Assembly: GCF_022271405.1 (NCBI RefSeq)
Contig: NZ_JAJNAL010000024.1
Span: forward strand, 1-64,000
Direction of reading: 5' to 3'
DNA length: 64,000 nt
Origin: Rhodopseudomonas infernalis
GTDB taxonomy: Bacteria > Pseudomonadota > Alphaproteobacteria > Rhizobiales > Xanthobacteraceae
The translations under genes and the position numbers were made by a program. Below, piece after piece: positions 47,324-56,950 of this stretch; position 1 is the stretch's first letter, and each line of letters opens with the position of its first letter. The notes beneath the pieces were generated by a model. That model had not been told where the DNA came from, made no database searches, and worked only from the letters and a program-made list of their open reading frames with translations.

Positions 47324-47799
47324 AGTCGCATTTCGCCAGGTGAGTTCGGCAGGTTCGTCCACCGGCTGGGCGAGCGCAGCCGAACACTACGTTCGATCAA
47401 TCGAATATTCGAAAAATGAGGCGTTCGCCAGAAATGCGAGCGGCGATGTCCGCGAACGTGCTGCTGCGCGCCTGTTGGAAGTACGCTGGTACGACTACGA
47501 GGCGCAAAATTAACGAGAGTGAAGGTCTGTCGCGGCTACAGCGAATGGAGGTGAGTTCCGGGTCGGAGCGGTCCCTTGGGCCGCCGCCGGAAAGTCGAGG
47601 AAGGCGCTCTAGGATTGACGACGTCGATCTGCACCGCGGAACCGGCCGAGCGGCTGGACCTATCCATCGCGCCGGCGCTTGCGCCGGAACGGCGGTTCGC
47701 GCGATGGCAGGGTGAGGTCAACGTCCTGACGCCGAGCGCAGCCCGACGGGTCGTCCTTCACCGCAATCCGCCGTGCGCGACCGTGCCTGGAAGGATCCC
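47324..47799. other. Intergenic region, 476 bases, no supported gene
   Basis: Between the receiver gene and cheR, same strand. A short hairpin (GCGCCGGCGC / GCGCCGG-like, about 47668-47695) is visible. Short frames here lack ribosome-binding sites and recognisable sequence. Nothing else is seen. Confidence 0.45.
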
Positions 47800-48669
47800 A
47801 TGACCCCGCTCGACTACGACTATCTGCAGAAGGTGCTGAAGGACCGCTCCGGGCTGATGCTGTCCGCCGACAAGAAATATCTGTTGGAGAGCCGGCTGCT
47901 GCCACTCGCGCGCAAGATCGGCGTGCCGGGCATCAGCGAACTCGTCCAGAAGATGAAGGGTGGCTCGGAAAAGCTCATCCACGACGTGGTGGAGGCGATG
48001 ACCACCAATGAGACCTTCTTCTTCCGCGACAAGACGCCGTTCGATCATTTCAAGGACAGCGTGCTTCCGGAACTGATCAAGGCGCGCTCCGGACGGCGTA
48101 GCTTGCGGATCTGGTGCGCGGCGTCGTCGACCGGGCAGGAGCCGTATTCGCTGGCGATGCTGCTGAAGGAGAGGGCGGCTGACCTCAGCGGCTGGCGCGT
48201 CGAAATCGTCGCGACCGATTTGTCGCCCGAGGTGCTGGAAAAATCGCGCAGCGGTCTCTACACGCAGTTCGAAGTTCAGCGCGGCCTGCCGATCCAGTTT
48301 CTCGTCAAGTATTTCAAGCAGGACGGGATGATGTGGCAGCTCAATCCGGATGTGCGCGGGATGGTGCAGTTCCGGCAGTTCAACCTGCTGCAGGAGTTCG
48401 CGGCACTTGGCAAGTTCGACGTCATCTTCTGTCGCAACGTGCTGATCTACTTCGACCAGGCCACCAAATCGGACATCTTCAATCGTCTGATGAAGGCCAA
48501 CGAACCGGACGGCTATCTGTTTCTCGGCGCGGCCGAGACGGTGGTGGGTCTCACCGACAGCTACAGGGTCTGTCCCAAGCGCCGCGGCGTCTATTTGCCG
48601 AACGTGAGTTCTGCCGCGGCGCCAGGCCTTGCCGGTGGCCTGAAGCCGGCGGGCGTCCTTGGCCGCTGA
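47800..48669 (+). CDS. cheR: CheR-type chemoreceptor methyltransferase
   Basis: A 289-residue SAM-dependent protein-glutamate methyltransferase. Residues 1-75 are the all-alpha N-terminal domain (DYDYLQKVLKDRSGLML, later TTNETFFFRD). The catalytic domain has RIWCAASSTGQEPYSLAM (SAM site), IVATDLSPEVLEK and FDVIFCRNVLIYFD. ATG 47800 follows GGAAGG. It is not accompanied by a chemoreceptor, CheA or CheW here; the neighbours are receiver, PilZ-like and EAL proteins, so it may serve a dedicated pathway or the main chemosensory system encoded elsewhere. Confidence 0.93.
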   Translation: MTPLDYDYLQKVLKDRSGLMLSADKKYLLESRLLPLARKIGVPGISELVQKMKGGSEKLIHDVVEAMTTNETFFFRDKTPFDHFKDSVLPELIKARSGRRSLRIWCAASSTGQEPYSLAMLLKERAADLSGWRVEIVATDLSPEVLEKSRSGLYTQFEVQRGLPIQFLVKYFKQDGMMWQLNPDVRGMVQFRQFNLLQEFAALGKFDVIFCRNVLIYFDQATKSDIFNRLMKANEPDGYLFLGAAETVVGLTDSYRVCPKRRGVYLPNVSSAAAPGLAGGLKPAGVLGR

Positions 48670-48682
48670 TGGAGCGTTCGGG

Positions 48683-48997
48683 GTGTCCGAGGAAACTGTC
48701 GGTACCGACCGTGTAGCGTTCGGACGTGGCTACCCTGTGTGGATCATGGGGATCGATGGCACGTGGCGGCGCAGCTGCGTGCTCAAATCCGTGTCGAACA
48801 GCGAGGCCGAGCTCGAGCTCGAGGGCTCGATCGAAGGGCTCAACCTCAAGGAGTTCTTCCTGCTGCTGTCGTCGACCGGGCTTGCGTATCGTCGCTGCGA
48901 ACTGATCCGGGTCAACGGCTCTGAAATCAATGTCCGGTTTCTCCAGACCAAAAGCAGGTCCGGACGGCCGATGAGCCGCGACGATCGCGCTTCGTGA
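48683..48997 (+). CDS. PilZ-like small protein
   Basis: A 104-residue protein, tentative. The layout GTWRRSCVLKSVSNSEAELE resembles the Arg-rich and Ser-containing strand of PilZ c-di-GMP receptors (RxxxR then [D/N]xSxxG), but the second motif is degraded (SVSNSEA), so nucleotide binding is doubtful. The C-terminus is basic. Start uncertain: GTG 48683 follows GGAGCG; a TTG at 48659 would overlap cheR. It lies directly after cheR, so co-transcription is likely. Confidence 0.6.
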   Translation: MSEETVGTDRVAFGRGYPVWIMGIDGTWRRSCVLKSVSNSEAELELEGSIEGLNLKEFFLLLSSTGLAYRRCELIRVNGSEINVRFLQTKSRSGRPMSRDDRAS

Positions 48998-49084
48998 ACC
49001 GGCACGACGGAAAGCTAACCATCGCTCCGACATCGGGTCGTATCCGTGATTTTCGGAATAGTTCGTTCAGCAGAAGCGAGTAGC

Positions 49085-50377
49085 ATGTTGCGGACCGGTC
49101 CAGCGTCGAGCGGGACTCGTGAGACCGTGGATATGCCGATGACAGATGCCAACGAGAAGCGACCGAGGCGGCAAATCCTCGTCGTGGATGACGACCCGGT
49201 TCAGGGCGCGGTGATCAGCGGCGTCTGCCGCCGGCTGGGCTATCAGCCGGTTTTCGCCGACTCGTATCAGGCGGCAGCCGATCTGATCGCGGCGCACTCT
49301 TTCGATTGCTACACTCTCGATCTGTCCCTTGGCGATCGTGACGGCATCGAATTGTTGCGGCTGATCGCGTCGAGTGGCGTCGCGCGGCGTGTCATTGTGA
49401 TCAGCGGCTGCGACGAACGCATTCTCAGTGCGACGGTGCGGATGGCGCACGCCACGGGCATCGTCGATGCGATTTCGTTATCGAAGCCGATCGATCTGGC
49501 GTCGCTGCGCGAAGCGCTGGCGTTCGATGGCGGCCGGCCGTCCGCACAGCCGGCGAGCGAGGACAGCTCGCGTCCGATCAACGCAGGCGACTTGCGCCGC
49601 GGCGTCGACCGCAATGAACTGTACGCGATGTTCCAGCCCAAGGTTGATCTGGCGAGCGGCCGCGTGGTCGGTTGCGAGGCGCTGGCGCGCTGGGACAGTC
49701 CGATCTTCGGCGCCGTGCGGCCGGATTTGTTCATCCCGATCGCGGAGGCAAGTGACGCGATAAAGCCGATCACGCTGGTTATGCTGCGAGAGTCGATGCG
49801 GCTGGCGCGCGACTATCTGGCGGTCGATCCTGCATTCGTCGTTGCGGTCAATCTGTCGGCAACGCTGCTGACCGACGTCGGCATCCTGGATCAGATCGAG
49901 CTGATGCTGGATGAAACCGGCCTGCCAGCACGCGCGCTGATGATCGAGGTGACGGAATCGACCGCCATGTCCGACGTCGGCCGGGCGATGGACGTGCTGC
50001 TGCGGCTCCGCATCAAGGGCGTCGGGATCTCGATGGATGATTTCGGCACCGGCTATTCGTCGCTGTCGGCGCTGGCGCGGATGCCGTTCAGCGAACTGAA
50101 GATCGATCGCTCCTTCGTCAATGATTTCCTGAAGGATGCCGATATGCGGAAGGTGGTGGCGGCGTCGGTCGCGATCGCGCACGAATATAAGATGAAAGTC
50201 GTCGCCGAGGGCATTGAAGACGCCGATACTTGGCGGGCCCTGGAGGAACTCGGCTGCGACATCGGTCAGGGATTTGGAATTTCTCCTCCGCTGAGCCGGA
50301 AGGCTCTGGATGCCTGGTACGGTCTTTGGAATCCCTCGGCGTCCGCCAGCCGCATCCGCCGCGCTGGGGTCGAATGA
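49085..50377 (+). CDS. Receiver-EAL c-di-GMP phosphodiesterase
   Basis: About 430 residues. A receiver (about 30-150: LVVDDDP, YTLDLSLGDRDG with the Asp, VIVISG, SKPIDLA) is followed by an EAL domain (170-410) with CEALARW (EAL motif), NLSATLLT, EVTESTAMSD, MDDFGTGYSS and VVAEGIED, i.e. the metal-binding Asn, Glu and Asp-Asp set and the Glu of the last motif are present. It should hydrolyse c-di-GMP, switched by phosphorylation. The start is uncertain: ATG 49085 has AGCGAG upstream; 49133 is another candidate and would still keep the receiver. Confidence 0.88.
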   Translation: MLRTGPASSGTRETVDMPMTDANEKRPRRQILVVDDDPVQGAVISGVCRRLGYQPVFADSYQAAADLIAAHSFDCYTLDLSLGDRDGIELLRLIASSGVARRVIVISGCDERILSATVRMAHATGIVDAISLSKPIDLASLREALAFDGGRPSAQPASEDSSRPINAGDLRRGVDRNELYAMFQPKVDLASGRVVGCEALARWDSPIFGAVRPDLFIPIAEASDAIKPITLVMLRESMRLARDYLAVDPAFVVAVNLSATLLTDVGILDQIELMLDETGLPARALMIEVTESTAMSDVGRAMDVLLRLRIKGVGISMDDFGTGYSSLSALARMPFSELKIDRSFVNDFLKDADMRKVVAASVAIAHEYKMKVVAEGIEDADTWRALEELGCDIGQGFGISPPLSRKALDAWYGLWNPSASASRIRRAGVE

Positions 50378-50468
50378 GCGCAGGCGCCTGCTTGGTTCGG
50401 CTGTCGGCTCAGACAACAGCAATTCTGCTTCCGATAGAAACGCCGCCGAGCCCCGAGCGCCTTGGCTG

Positions 50469-50508
50469 CATCCTTCGAGGCGCGTTACGCGCGCACCTCG
50501 AGATGACG
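50469..50508. repeat. Short palindromic repeat (family C)
   Basis: CATCCTTCGAGGCGCG then TTAC then GCGCGCACCTCGAGATG: arms pair with small mismatches. It lies between two convergent signalling genes and may end transcription from both sides. This differs from the A and B families in the window. Confidence 0.7.
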
Positions 50509-50553
50509 ACTCCGAATTTGAGAAGCCGGCGACGCTTCGATCAATGAAGCGCT

Positions 50554-53160
50554 CTAAGCCGCGTATTCGACCAGCAGATCGTCGCCGGCCGGAGCGTGTT
50601 GCGCAGCCGCGAAGCTTGCTTGGATAGCCCCGACCAGTTGGACATAGTCGCGCGGAGAGAGTTCCAGCGCGCGGACTTCGAGATCACGCGCAAGGCTTGC
50701 AAGCGCGTCCAGGCCAAAGGTGCCGGCCGCGCTTTTCAGCGAATGAGCTTCACGCTCGATCCTGCGGCAGTCGGCCGGAATGCTGAGCGTGTCGAACAGC
50801 TGCAGCCGGGCTTCGGTGTCGCGAATGAACACAGCGAGCACGTCGCGGGTGGCTTCCTCGCCGATCTCGGCCGCCAGATGTTCGAATGCTCGCTTTCCGA
50901 CGTAGAGACGCGGGCCCTGGCCGGCCTGCGTTCCCCGTGGAGCCGGGGCCGTCTGCTTGCTGGTCTGCTGGGCTGCTGCAGCCGTCTCCAGCATCTGGGT
51001 CGCGTGGGTTTGCGCCGGCGCCGGCGGCAAGGCACGCAGGATCGCTTCGATCAGCTTGGTCTTGCGCACCGGTTTGGCGATGTGGTCGTTCATGCCGGCT
51101 GCGCTGCAGGCCGCCTGATCTTCCGCGAAGGCATTGGCCGTGAAGGCGATGATCGGGACGGTCGACAGCTCGCCGCCCTTGGCGCGGATCGCCCGCGTGG
51201 CTTCGAGCCCGTCCATTTCGGGCATTCGCATGTCCATCAAGATGACGTCGTAGCTGAAGCTCGTCGCGGCCGTCACGGCTTCGCTGCCGTCGCAAGCGGT
51301 GTTGGTCTGGATCGCGAACTCGCTGAGCATCTGAACTGCGACCGCGCGGTTGGTCGGATTGTCGTCGACCACGAGGACGCGAAGCGGACGTCCGCCGGCC
51401 GCAATCCGTGCGTGCAGCTCGGCATATTGCGCTCCGGGATCCTGGTCGCGCGGCAGCTCGGCGGCGACTGGCATGTCGAGTGTGAACACGAATGACGAGC
51501 CTTGGCCAGGGGTCGACGTCACGCTGATCTTGCCGCCCATCTGTTCGATCAGCCGACGGCTGATCGCCAGACCGAGGCCGGAACCGCCGAACCGGCGCCG
51601 GATTGAACTATCGGCTTGCACGAAGTCGCTGAACAGCGATTCGATCTTGTCGGGCTCGATTCCGATCCCGGTGTCGCGCACGCTCCACTGCACGCGCGCA
51701 GTGGTGCCATCGGTCGCCAGGCATTCTGCTGCGACGACGATGCTGCCGGACGGGGTGAATTTCACGGCGTTGGAGATCAGGTTGAGCAGCACCTGCCGGA
51801 CCCGGCCCGGATCGCCGATCAAGGCTTGCGGCAGGTCGTCGCTGAACACGGTGCGGATCGTCAGTCCCTTGGCGGCAGCTCGCGATCCGATGACGCTCAG
51901 CGGATGCTCGGCGACCTTACGCGGCGAGAACGGGATCAGTTCGAACGACAGCCGTCCGGCTTCCAGCTTGGAGAAGTCCAGAATATCGTCGAGGATCTCG
52001 AGCAGGCTGTCGCCGGCGTCGTGAATGCCGAGCACAGCGCGGCGCTGCGCGGGATCGAGCTTGCTGTCGAGCAGATTGCTGGCGAGTCCCAGCACGGCGT
52101 TCATCGGCGTACGGATCTCGTGGCTCATCATCGCCAGGAAGCTCGATTTTGCGGCGCTGGCGACTTCGGCCGCGTCGGCGTAGACCGCCTGCTTGTTCCA
52201 CCACCGCGCGATCGCGATACTCCCGGTCAGGATGATCAACGCGCTCACGACCGACATCGCGACGAGCAACACGGCCATGTCCTGCCAGCTTTGCAGCGCG
52301 CTCTCTTCGCTCAAGGCGACCGTGACCATCACGGGAAAATTCGGCAGCATCCGGGACGAGCGAAGCTCCGGTTTGGCGCTGGCCGAGCTGATGGCTTCAC
52401 GGATGCTGCCGCCGGACTCCAGCGCCCGCCGACCGCTGGTCGATTTCTGCTCGCCGGCGCTGTCGAGATGTGGGTAGCTGGCGAGCACCACGTCGTCGGC
52501 CCGAACCAGGGAGGTCTTGGTGTCCGGGCCGAGCGCCGTTGCGGCGAAGAAGTTCTCGATATATTGCTGCGACATCGCGCCGAGCAGCAATCCCATGAAA
52601 TTGCCGTTCGGATCGTTGAGGCGGCGGGCAATGTAGATGTTCCAGGTGCCGGAGCCGCGGTTTCGCGTCGGCATGCTGATGTAGCTTTCCAGATTGCTGT
52701 CGGTGCTGAGCGCCTTGAAGTAGTCCCGGTCGGCGACGTTCACCGCAGGAATCGGCCAATAGCGGGAGAAATTGATCAGCTGGCCGGTGTGGTCGATCAT
52801 CGTCACGGCCTCGACCTGGGGCAGCCCGCTGACCTTTTCCTTCAGCATCATGTGGGTGACGTGATCCGACATCGTCTCCTGGTAGGACGCGCTGTCGGTG
52901 ACGCCGCGGCGGGCCAGATAGTCGCTGATGCTCGACAGCACGAGGTCCAGCGACTTGAACGATCGGTCCGCTTCTTCGGCAAGCGTCATGCTGTAGCGCT
53001 GCAGGTGCGACTCGGCGGTCTTGAGAAGGTTTTCCCGCAGGTTGCCGAGGAAGATCAAGTTGGTGCCGATGATCGAGACGATCAGCGCCAAGGCGACGAG
53101 ACGCAGCGCGACTTGAGAGCGCTTCAGCTGGGGGCGGATCGAGGCGGGAGGTTGGCTCAT
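50554..53160 (-). CDS. Hybrid histidine kinase with Cache-like sensor, receiver and HPt
   Basis: An 868-residue membrane sensor. Two membrane segments (about residues 20-40 and 297-322) flank a periplasmic domain that resembles dCache. A HisKA/HATPase core follows ([18 protein letters not shown] with the phospho-His, then [15 protein letters not shown] and [12 protein letters not shown]). A receiver (about 605-725; [25 protein letters not shown]) and an HPt domain ([15 protein letters not shown] with the His) end the protein, giving a full internal phosphorelay. ATG 53160 overlaps the stop of the Bug-type gene by 4 bases. Its output is likely the LuxR-type regulator encoded divergently. Confidence 0.92.
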   Translation of the reverse strand: MSQPPASIRPQLKRSQVALRLVALALIVSIIGTNLIFLGNLRENLLKTAESHLQRYSMTLAEEADRSFKSLDLVLSSISDYLARRGVTDSASYQETMSDHVTHMMLKEKVSGLPQVEAVTMIDHTGQLINFSRYWPIPAVNVADRDYFKALSTDSNLESYISMPTRNRGSGTWNIYIARRLNDPNGNFMGLLLGAMSQQYIENFFAATALGPDTKTSLVRADDVVLASYPHLDSAGEQKSTSGRRALESGGSIREAISSASAKPELRSSRMLPNFPVMVTVALSEESALQSWQDMAVLLVAMSVVSALIILTGSIAIARWWNKQAVYADAAEVASAAKSSFLAMMSHEIRTPMNAVLGLASNLLDSKLDPAQRRAVLGIHDAGDSLLEILDDILDFSKLEAGRLSFELIPFSPRKVAEHPLSVIGSRAAAKGLTIRTVFSDDLPQALIGDPGRVRQVLLNLISNAVKFTPSGSIVVAAECLATDGTTARVQWSVRDTGIGIEPDKIESLFSDFVQADSSIRRRFGGSGLGLAISRRLIEQMGGKISVTSTPGQGSSFVFTLDMPVAAELPRDQDPGAQYAELHARIAAGGRPLRVLVVDDNPTNRAVAVQMLSEFAIQTNTACDGSEAVTAATSFSYDVILMDMRMPEMDGLEATRAIRAKGGELSTVPIIAFTANAFAEDQAACSAAGMNDHIAKPVRKTKLIEAILRALPPAPAQTHATQMLETAAAAQQTSKQTAPAPRGTQAGQGPRLYVGKRAFEHLAAEIGEEATRDVLAVFIRDTEARLQLFDTLSIPADCRRIEREAHSLKSAAGTFGLDALASLARDLEVRALELSPRDYVQLVGAIQASFAAAQHAPAGDDLLVEYAA

Positions 53161-54137
53161 TGCCACGCCCGCTGCCCGTCCGAAAGCGGCGCCTGCTCCA
53201 AATGCGGCTTCCAACTTGCGACCTCCGCGTGGATCAGGTCGTCGAGCGCTGCCCGGCCGCGCTGCTCGACCACCGCAATGTCGCCGGCAAGGTCCGTGAA
53301 TTGCTGACGAACCGCAGCATCGTCGAGCGCCGCGCTGAGTGCGGCGCTGAGACGGTCGATCAGCTCGGGGGGCGTGTTCTGGGGCGCGAAGAGCGCGTGC
53401 CACGCGGTCATATCGAAGCCCGGAACCCCAGCTTCTGCAGCGGTGGGGACGTCAGGCAGAAACGGGTTTCGCGCATTGGCGGAAATGGCAAGCGCCCGCA
53501 GCTCGCCGGTCCGAACACGGTCGATCGAGTTGACGATCTGGTCGCACATGTCATCGATCCGCCCATCGGGCAAAGCCCGCAAAGCGGGGCCGCTACCCCG
53601 AAGTGCTATGTCGGCGGATTGAAGCTGCACGATCGAAGCCGGCAATGTGCAGGAGGCGTAGGAAATCGAGCCGGCCCCGGCGTGAACCATCTTGGTGTTG
53701 GGATGCTGGCGGAGATAGGCGAGCAGTTCGGGCAGGGTTTCTACCGGAAGTTGCCGGTTCGTCATCACCAGGATTACCGCGGGCGCGTTACGGTGCGTTC
53801 CCATCTGGCCCGTGGTCAGCGTGTAGCGATCGGGTGTCGCGCGCATCCCGCGGGCCGCGGTCGTTCCGCCGCCGCCACCGACGACGTTCTCGATGACGAA
53901 TTGTTGGCCGAGTGTGGTCGCCAAATACCCTGTGATGATAACTGCGACTTTATCAGTCGGGCCACCGGCCGCGAACGGTACAATCACGGTGACGGAGCGG
54001 GATGGGTAGGCGGAGCTCGGACTGGCCGTCAGCGGCCAGGTCGGCAGACACAACAGCCCACCGCGCAGCAACTTCGCCAGGTTATCCACCCGGGACGACG
54101 GGCTGCAGGCTGATGAGCTTGCTCGAATCTGTCTCAT
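53157..54137 (-). CDS. Bug/TctC-type substrate-binding protein, internally shortened
   Basis: A 326-residue periplasmic binding protein of the tripartite tricarboxylate family. [20 protein letters not shown] near residue 45 and the [20 protein letters not shown] loop are family signatures; [20 protein letters not shown] and [20 protein letters not shown] follow. Between [10 protein letters not shown] and [10 protein letters not shown] the usual stretch of about 30-40 residues (with the YDP..DF motif) is missing or reduced, so ligand closure may be altered. No TctA/TctB membrane genes are adjacent. It is coupled (ATGA) to the hybrid kinase, which suggests a sensing role, as for Bug proteins that feed two-component systems. 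Confidence 0.82.
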   Translation of the reverse strand: MRQIRASSSACSPSSRVDNLAKLLRGGLLCLPTWPLTASPSSAYPSRSVTVIVPFAAGGPTDKVAVIITGYLATTLGQQFVIENVVGGGGGTTAARGMRATPDRYTLTTGQMGTHRNAPAVILVMTNRQLPVETLPELLAYLRQHPNTKMVHAGAGSISYASCTLPASIVQLQSADIALRGSGPALRALPDGRIDDMCDQIVNSIDRVRTGELRALAISANARNPFLPDVPTAAEAGVPGFDMTAWHALFAPQNTPPELIDRLSAALSAALDDAAVRQQFTDLAGDIAVVEQRGRAALDDLIHAEVASWKPHLEQAPLSDGQRAWQ

Positions 54138-54368
54138 GGTGCTATGCGATCGAGAGTTTCTTATTTATGAATATCTCAACCCAATGAGTAGTGCGTAAAC
54201 GGCGGCTGGCCGAGCCGTAAATCTCAACTGCTCCTGCTCACGCAACAATAGCGTCGCACGACAGTTACGGAAGCAGATAGCACCGCTGTTCCCAGGATTT
54301 GGTGGTTCATTCTAATGGTTCGTTTGTTTTGTTGTTCTCGTCGGGCGCAATCTTCGCGCTAAATTATT

Positions 54369-54386
54369 CCTCGTATTGATACGAGG
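54369..54386. promoter_or_regulatory. Perfect 18-bp palindrome before the LuxR-type regulator
   Basis: CCTCGTAT-TG-ATACGAGG, a perfect inverted repeat with a 2-base centre, 49-66 bases upstream of ATG 54435 and in the gap divergent from the Bug-type gene. It is a good candidate binding site for the regulator encoded next to it. Confidence 0.6.
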
Positions 54387-54434
54387 ACGCTAGATTGTCA
54401 GATGCATCTCTCAGAGCTGTTTGGAGGTCGATCG

Positions 54435-55064
54435 ATGAGTGAGACGTCGTCAGGAGGGGAGGTCTTCGTCGTCGATGACGATCCGGCCGTGCGCGAAACT
54501 CTCTCGATCGTTCTGTCGGCTGCCGGCTACGAGGTGATCTGTTTCGCCGATGGCGAGTCGCTGCTGGCCGTGGCGCGGAGCCGCAGCCCGGCCTGCATCC
54601 TGCTCGATGTGCACATCCCCGGCCGATCCGGCCTCGACATCCTGGCGGAACTGCACGCCGAGGACTATCCGGCGCCGATCTTCATGATTTCGGGGAAAGG
54701 CGATATCGCGATGGCGGTCAACGCCATCAAGAGCGGTGCGCTCGACTTCATCGAGAAGCCGTTCCGGGGCAAGGAGATCGTTGTCCGCGTCGAGGAGGCG
54801 ATCGAGGCGTTTCAGCGTCGCCGCGATCCCGGCAAGACGGCGAAGGCGCCGTCCTACAACTTCCCCGGCAGGGAACCGTTGACGCTGCGGGAGCGGGAGG
54901 TGCTGGAACTGTTCGCGTCCGGCAACACCAACAAGGAGGCGGGCCGTCACCTCGGCATCAGCCCGCGCACCATCGAGTATCACCGGGCCAACATTATGAA
55001 GAAGCTCGGTGCCCGCAACGCCACCGACCTGGTCCGCATCGTGATGACGGCGCCGAGGGCGTAA
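54435..55064 (+). CDS. FixJ/NarL-type response regulator
   Basis: A 209-residue two-domain regulator. The receiver (about 8-125) has VVDDDPAVRETL, the phospho-Asp in CILLDVHIPGRSG, MISGKGD and the Lys in IEKPFRGKE. The LuxR-type helix-turn-helix (150-205) has LTLREREVLELFASGNTNKE and GISPRTIEYHRANIMKKLGA. The LDVxIPG..GLD and KxF spacing resembles FixJ/TodT-like regulators. GGAGGT precedes ATG 54435. It is divergent from the Bug-type gene and hybrid kinase and probably their partner. Confidence 0.92.
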   Translation: MSETSSGGEVFVVDDDPAVRETLSIVLSAAGYEVICFADGESLLAVARSRSPACILLDVHIPGRSGLDILAELHAEDYPAPIFMISGKGDIAMAVNAIKSGALDFIEKPFRGKEIVVRVEEAIEAFQRRRDPGKTAKAPSYNFPGREPLTLREREVLELFASGNTNKEAGRHLGISPRTIEYHRANIMKKLGARNATDLVRIVMTAPRA

Positions 55065-55082
55065 CGTCGCGGGCGACCGCCG

Positions 55083-55865
55083 TCAGAGCGTCCCGGGGAA
55101 GGCGCCGCCGTCGAGCAGGAGGTTCTGACCGGTGATGTAACCGGACCTGGCGCCGCACAGGAATGCGCAGGCCAGGCCGAATTCTTCGGGGTCGCCGAAG
55201 CGGCCGGCCGGGTTTTCGTTCATCCGCGTTTGCAGGATCTGATCGGCCGAAACGCCGGCCGCCTTGGCCTGACCCGCAGCCACCCCGCGCAGCCGGTCGG
55301 TGTCGAACGGGCCCGGCAGCAGCGCATTGATGGTCACATTGTGCCGCACGGTTTTGCGCGACAGCCCGGCGACGAAGCCGGTGAGGCCGGTGCGTGCGCC
55401 GTTGGACAGACCGAGCACGTCGATCGGCGCCTTCACGGCGGCCGAGGTGATGTTGACGATGCGGCCGAACTTCCGCTCGATCATCTTGTCGACGGTCGCC
55501 TTGATCAGCTCGATCGGCGTCAGCATGTTGGCGTCGAGCGCTTTGATCCAGTCGTCGCGGGTCCAGTTGCGGAAATCGCCGGGCGGCGGGCCGCCGGCAT
55601 TGTTCACCAGGATGTCCGGTTCCGGGCAAACCTTCAGCGCCGCGTCACGGCCCTCGGGCGTGGTGATGTCGCCCGCCACCTCGGTGATCTCGACATCCGG
55701 ATACGCCTTGCGCAGTGCGGCGGCAGCCTGCGCCAGCGCCTCGGCGCCGCGCGCCGTCATCGTGACATGAACGCCTTCGGCCGCGAGTGCCTCCGCGCAG
55801 GCGCGCCCCAGTCCCTTGCTCGATGCGCACACCAGCGCGCGGCGGCCCTTGATTCCCAGATCCAC
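55083..55865 (-). CDS. SDR family oxidoreductase lacking the Tyr-x3-Lys active site
   Basis: A 260-residue Rossmann-fold SDR. The cofactor motif is CASSKGLGRAC (G-x3-G-x-G altered to S-S-K-G-L-G), NNAGGPPPG is the NAG motif, and NITSAAVKAP holds the catalytic-type Ser. Where Tyr-x3-Lys should follow (Ser +13), the sequence reads SNGAR: Ser replaces Tyr and Arg replaces Lys. The classical dehydrogenase mechanism is therefore unlikely. Related proteins with LSNGARTGL are known in databases under SDR names. It may act as a binding or non-redox enzyme. It is convergent with the LuxR-type gene. Confidence 0.85.
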   Translation of the reverse strand: MDLGIKGRRALVCASSKGLGRACAEALAAEGVHVTMTARGAEALAQAAAALRKAYPDVEITEVAGDITTPEGRDAALKVCPEPDILVNNAGGPPPGDFRNWTRDDWIKALDANMLTPIELIKATVDKMIERKFGRIVNITSAAVKAPIDVLGLSNGARTGLTGFVAGLSRKTVRHNVTINALLPGPFDTDRLRGVAAGQAKAAGVSADQILQTRMNENPAGRFGDPEEFGLACAFLCGARSGYITGQNLLLDGGAFPGTL

Positions 55866-55973
55866 GTTTCACTCCCGGATGCATGGCGATGTCGATGAGG
55901 CCGGCACTCTAGCCATCCCGGTTCGGCATGGTAAGGGGAGGGCAACGCATAACGCATCAACGGGAAACGCGGC

Positions 55974-56735
55974 ATGGATCAACTGTTCGACGTCAGCAAC
56001 GAAGTCATTCTGGTCACCGGCGCCTCGCAGGGCCTCGGGCGGCAATTCGCCCGCGTGCTCGCCGAGCGCGGCGCAGCGGTCGTGCTCGCGGCGCGCCAGG
56101 TCGACAAGCTGAAAGCGCTCGAACAGGAGATCAAGCAAAAGGGCGGCCGCGCCGTTGCGGTGCAGATGGACGTCACCGATCTGGCCTCGATGGCGGCCGC
56201 GCTCGATCAGGCCGAGGCCGCGCTCGGCCCCATCACCGTGCTGATCAACAATGCCGGCGTCGCCACCGAGAAGCTCGCGGTCGACACCAGCGAAGCCGAT
56301 TGGGACAAGGTGATCGGCGCCAACCTCAAGGGCGCGTATTTCCTCGCGACCGAAGTGGCACGGCGGATGATCGCGCGCCAGCAGGGCGGCAACATCGTCA
56401 ACATCGCCTCGGTACTCGGCCAGAGCGTGCTGAAATTCGTCTCGCCCTACGCGATCTCCAAGGCCGGCATCATCCAGGCCACCAAGGCGATGGCGCTCGA
56501 ACTCGCCGCCTCCCGCATCCGCGTCAACGCGCTGGCGCCCGGCTACATCGACACCGACATCAACCGCGACCTCTGGGCAACCCCCGCCGGCGAAAAACTC
56601 GTCAAAAGCATCCCCCAACGCCGCGTCGGCCACGAGTCGGATCTCGACGGCGCGATTTTGCTGCTGTCCTCGAATGCGTCGCGGTACATGACCGGGAGCG
56701 TTGTGACGGTGGATGGCGGGTTTTTGTTGGGGTAG
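55974..56735 (+). CDS. SDR family oxidoreductase (FabG-like)
   Basis: A 253-residue classical SDR. Cofactor motif TGASQGLGRQF, NNAG in LINNAGVATEK, catalytic Ser in NIASVLGQS and Tyr/Lys in YAISKAGIIQATKA. It ends YMTGSVVTVDGGFLLG. Substrate unknown; FabG-like enzymes reduce 3-oxoacyl or other ketones with NAD(P)H. It is divergent from the atypical SDR above (gap 108 bases). Confidence 0.92.
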   Translation: MDQLFDVSNEVILVTGASQGLGRQFARVLAERGAAVVLAARQVDKLKALEQEIKQKGGRAVAVQMDVTDLASMAAALDQAEAALGPITVLINNAGVATEKLAVDTSEADWDKVIGANLKGAYFLATEVARRMIARQQGGNIVNIASVLGQSVLKFVSPYAISKAGIIQATKAMALELAASRIRVNALAPGYIDTDINRDLWATPAGEKLVKSIPQRRVGHESDLDGAILLLSSNASRYMTGSVVTVDGGFLLG

Positions 56736-56787
56736 TTCCGACGCTGGAGCCGCGGGACGGGCGGCGTTACTCCACAGCCTCTCGTTC

Positions 56788-56937
56788 GTCATTCCGGGGC
56801 GCGCGCAGCGCGAGCCCGAAATCCATAACCCCAGAATTCTCGGCTGAGCCCGGTCGATGAACCGCTTCGCGTCAACAACCGGCCTCAGAGAGTATGGATT
56901 CCGGGCTCGCGAGCTACGCTCGCGCCCCGGAATGACG
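56788..56937. repeat. Family-A palindromic repeat, long copy
   Basis: GTCATTCCGGGGCGCGCG on the left and CGCGCCCCGGAATGAC on the right, with inner arms GAAATCCATAACC / TATGGATTCCGGG. About 150 bases, the longest copy in the window. It lies between convergent genes. Confidence 0.85.
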
Positions 56938-56950
56938 GAGAGAGGCGGTG

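Noticed and set aside
47576-47803. 75-codon frame between the receiver gene and cheR
   Set aside because: Overlaps the cheR start and has no recognisable sequence or good ribosome-binding site.
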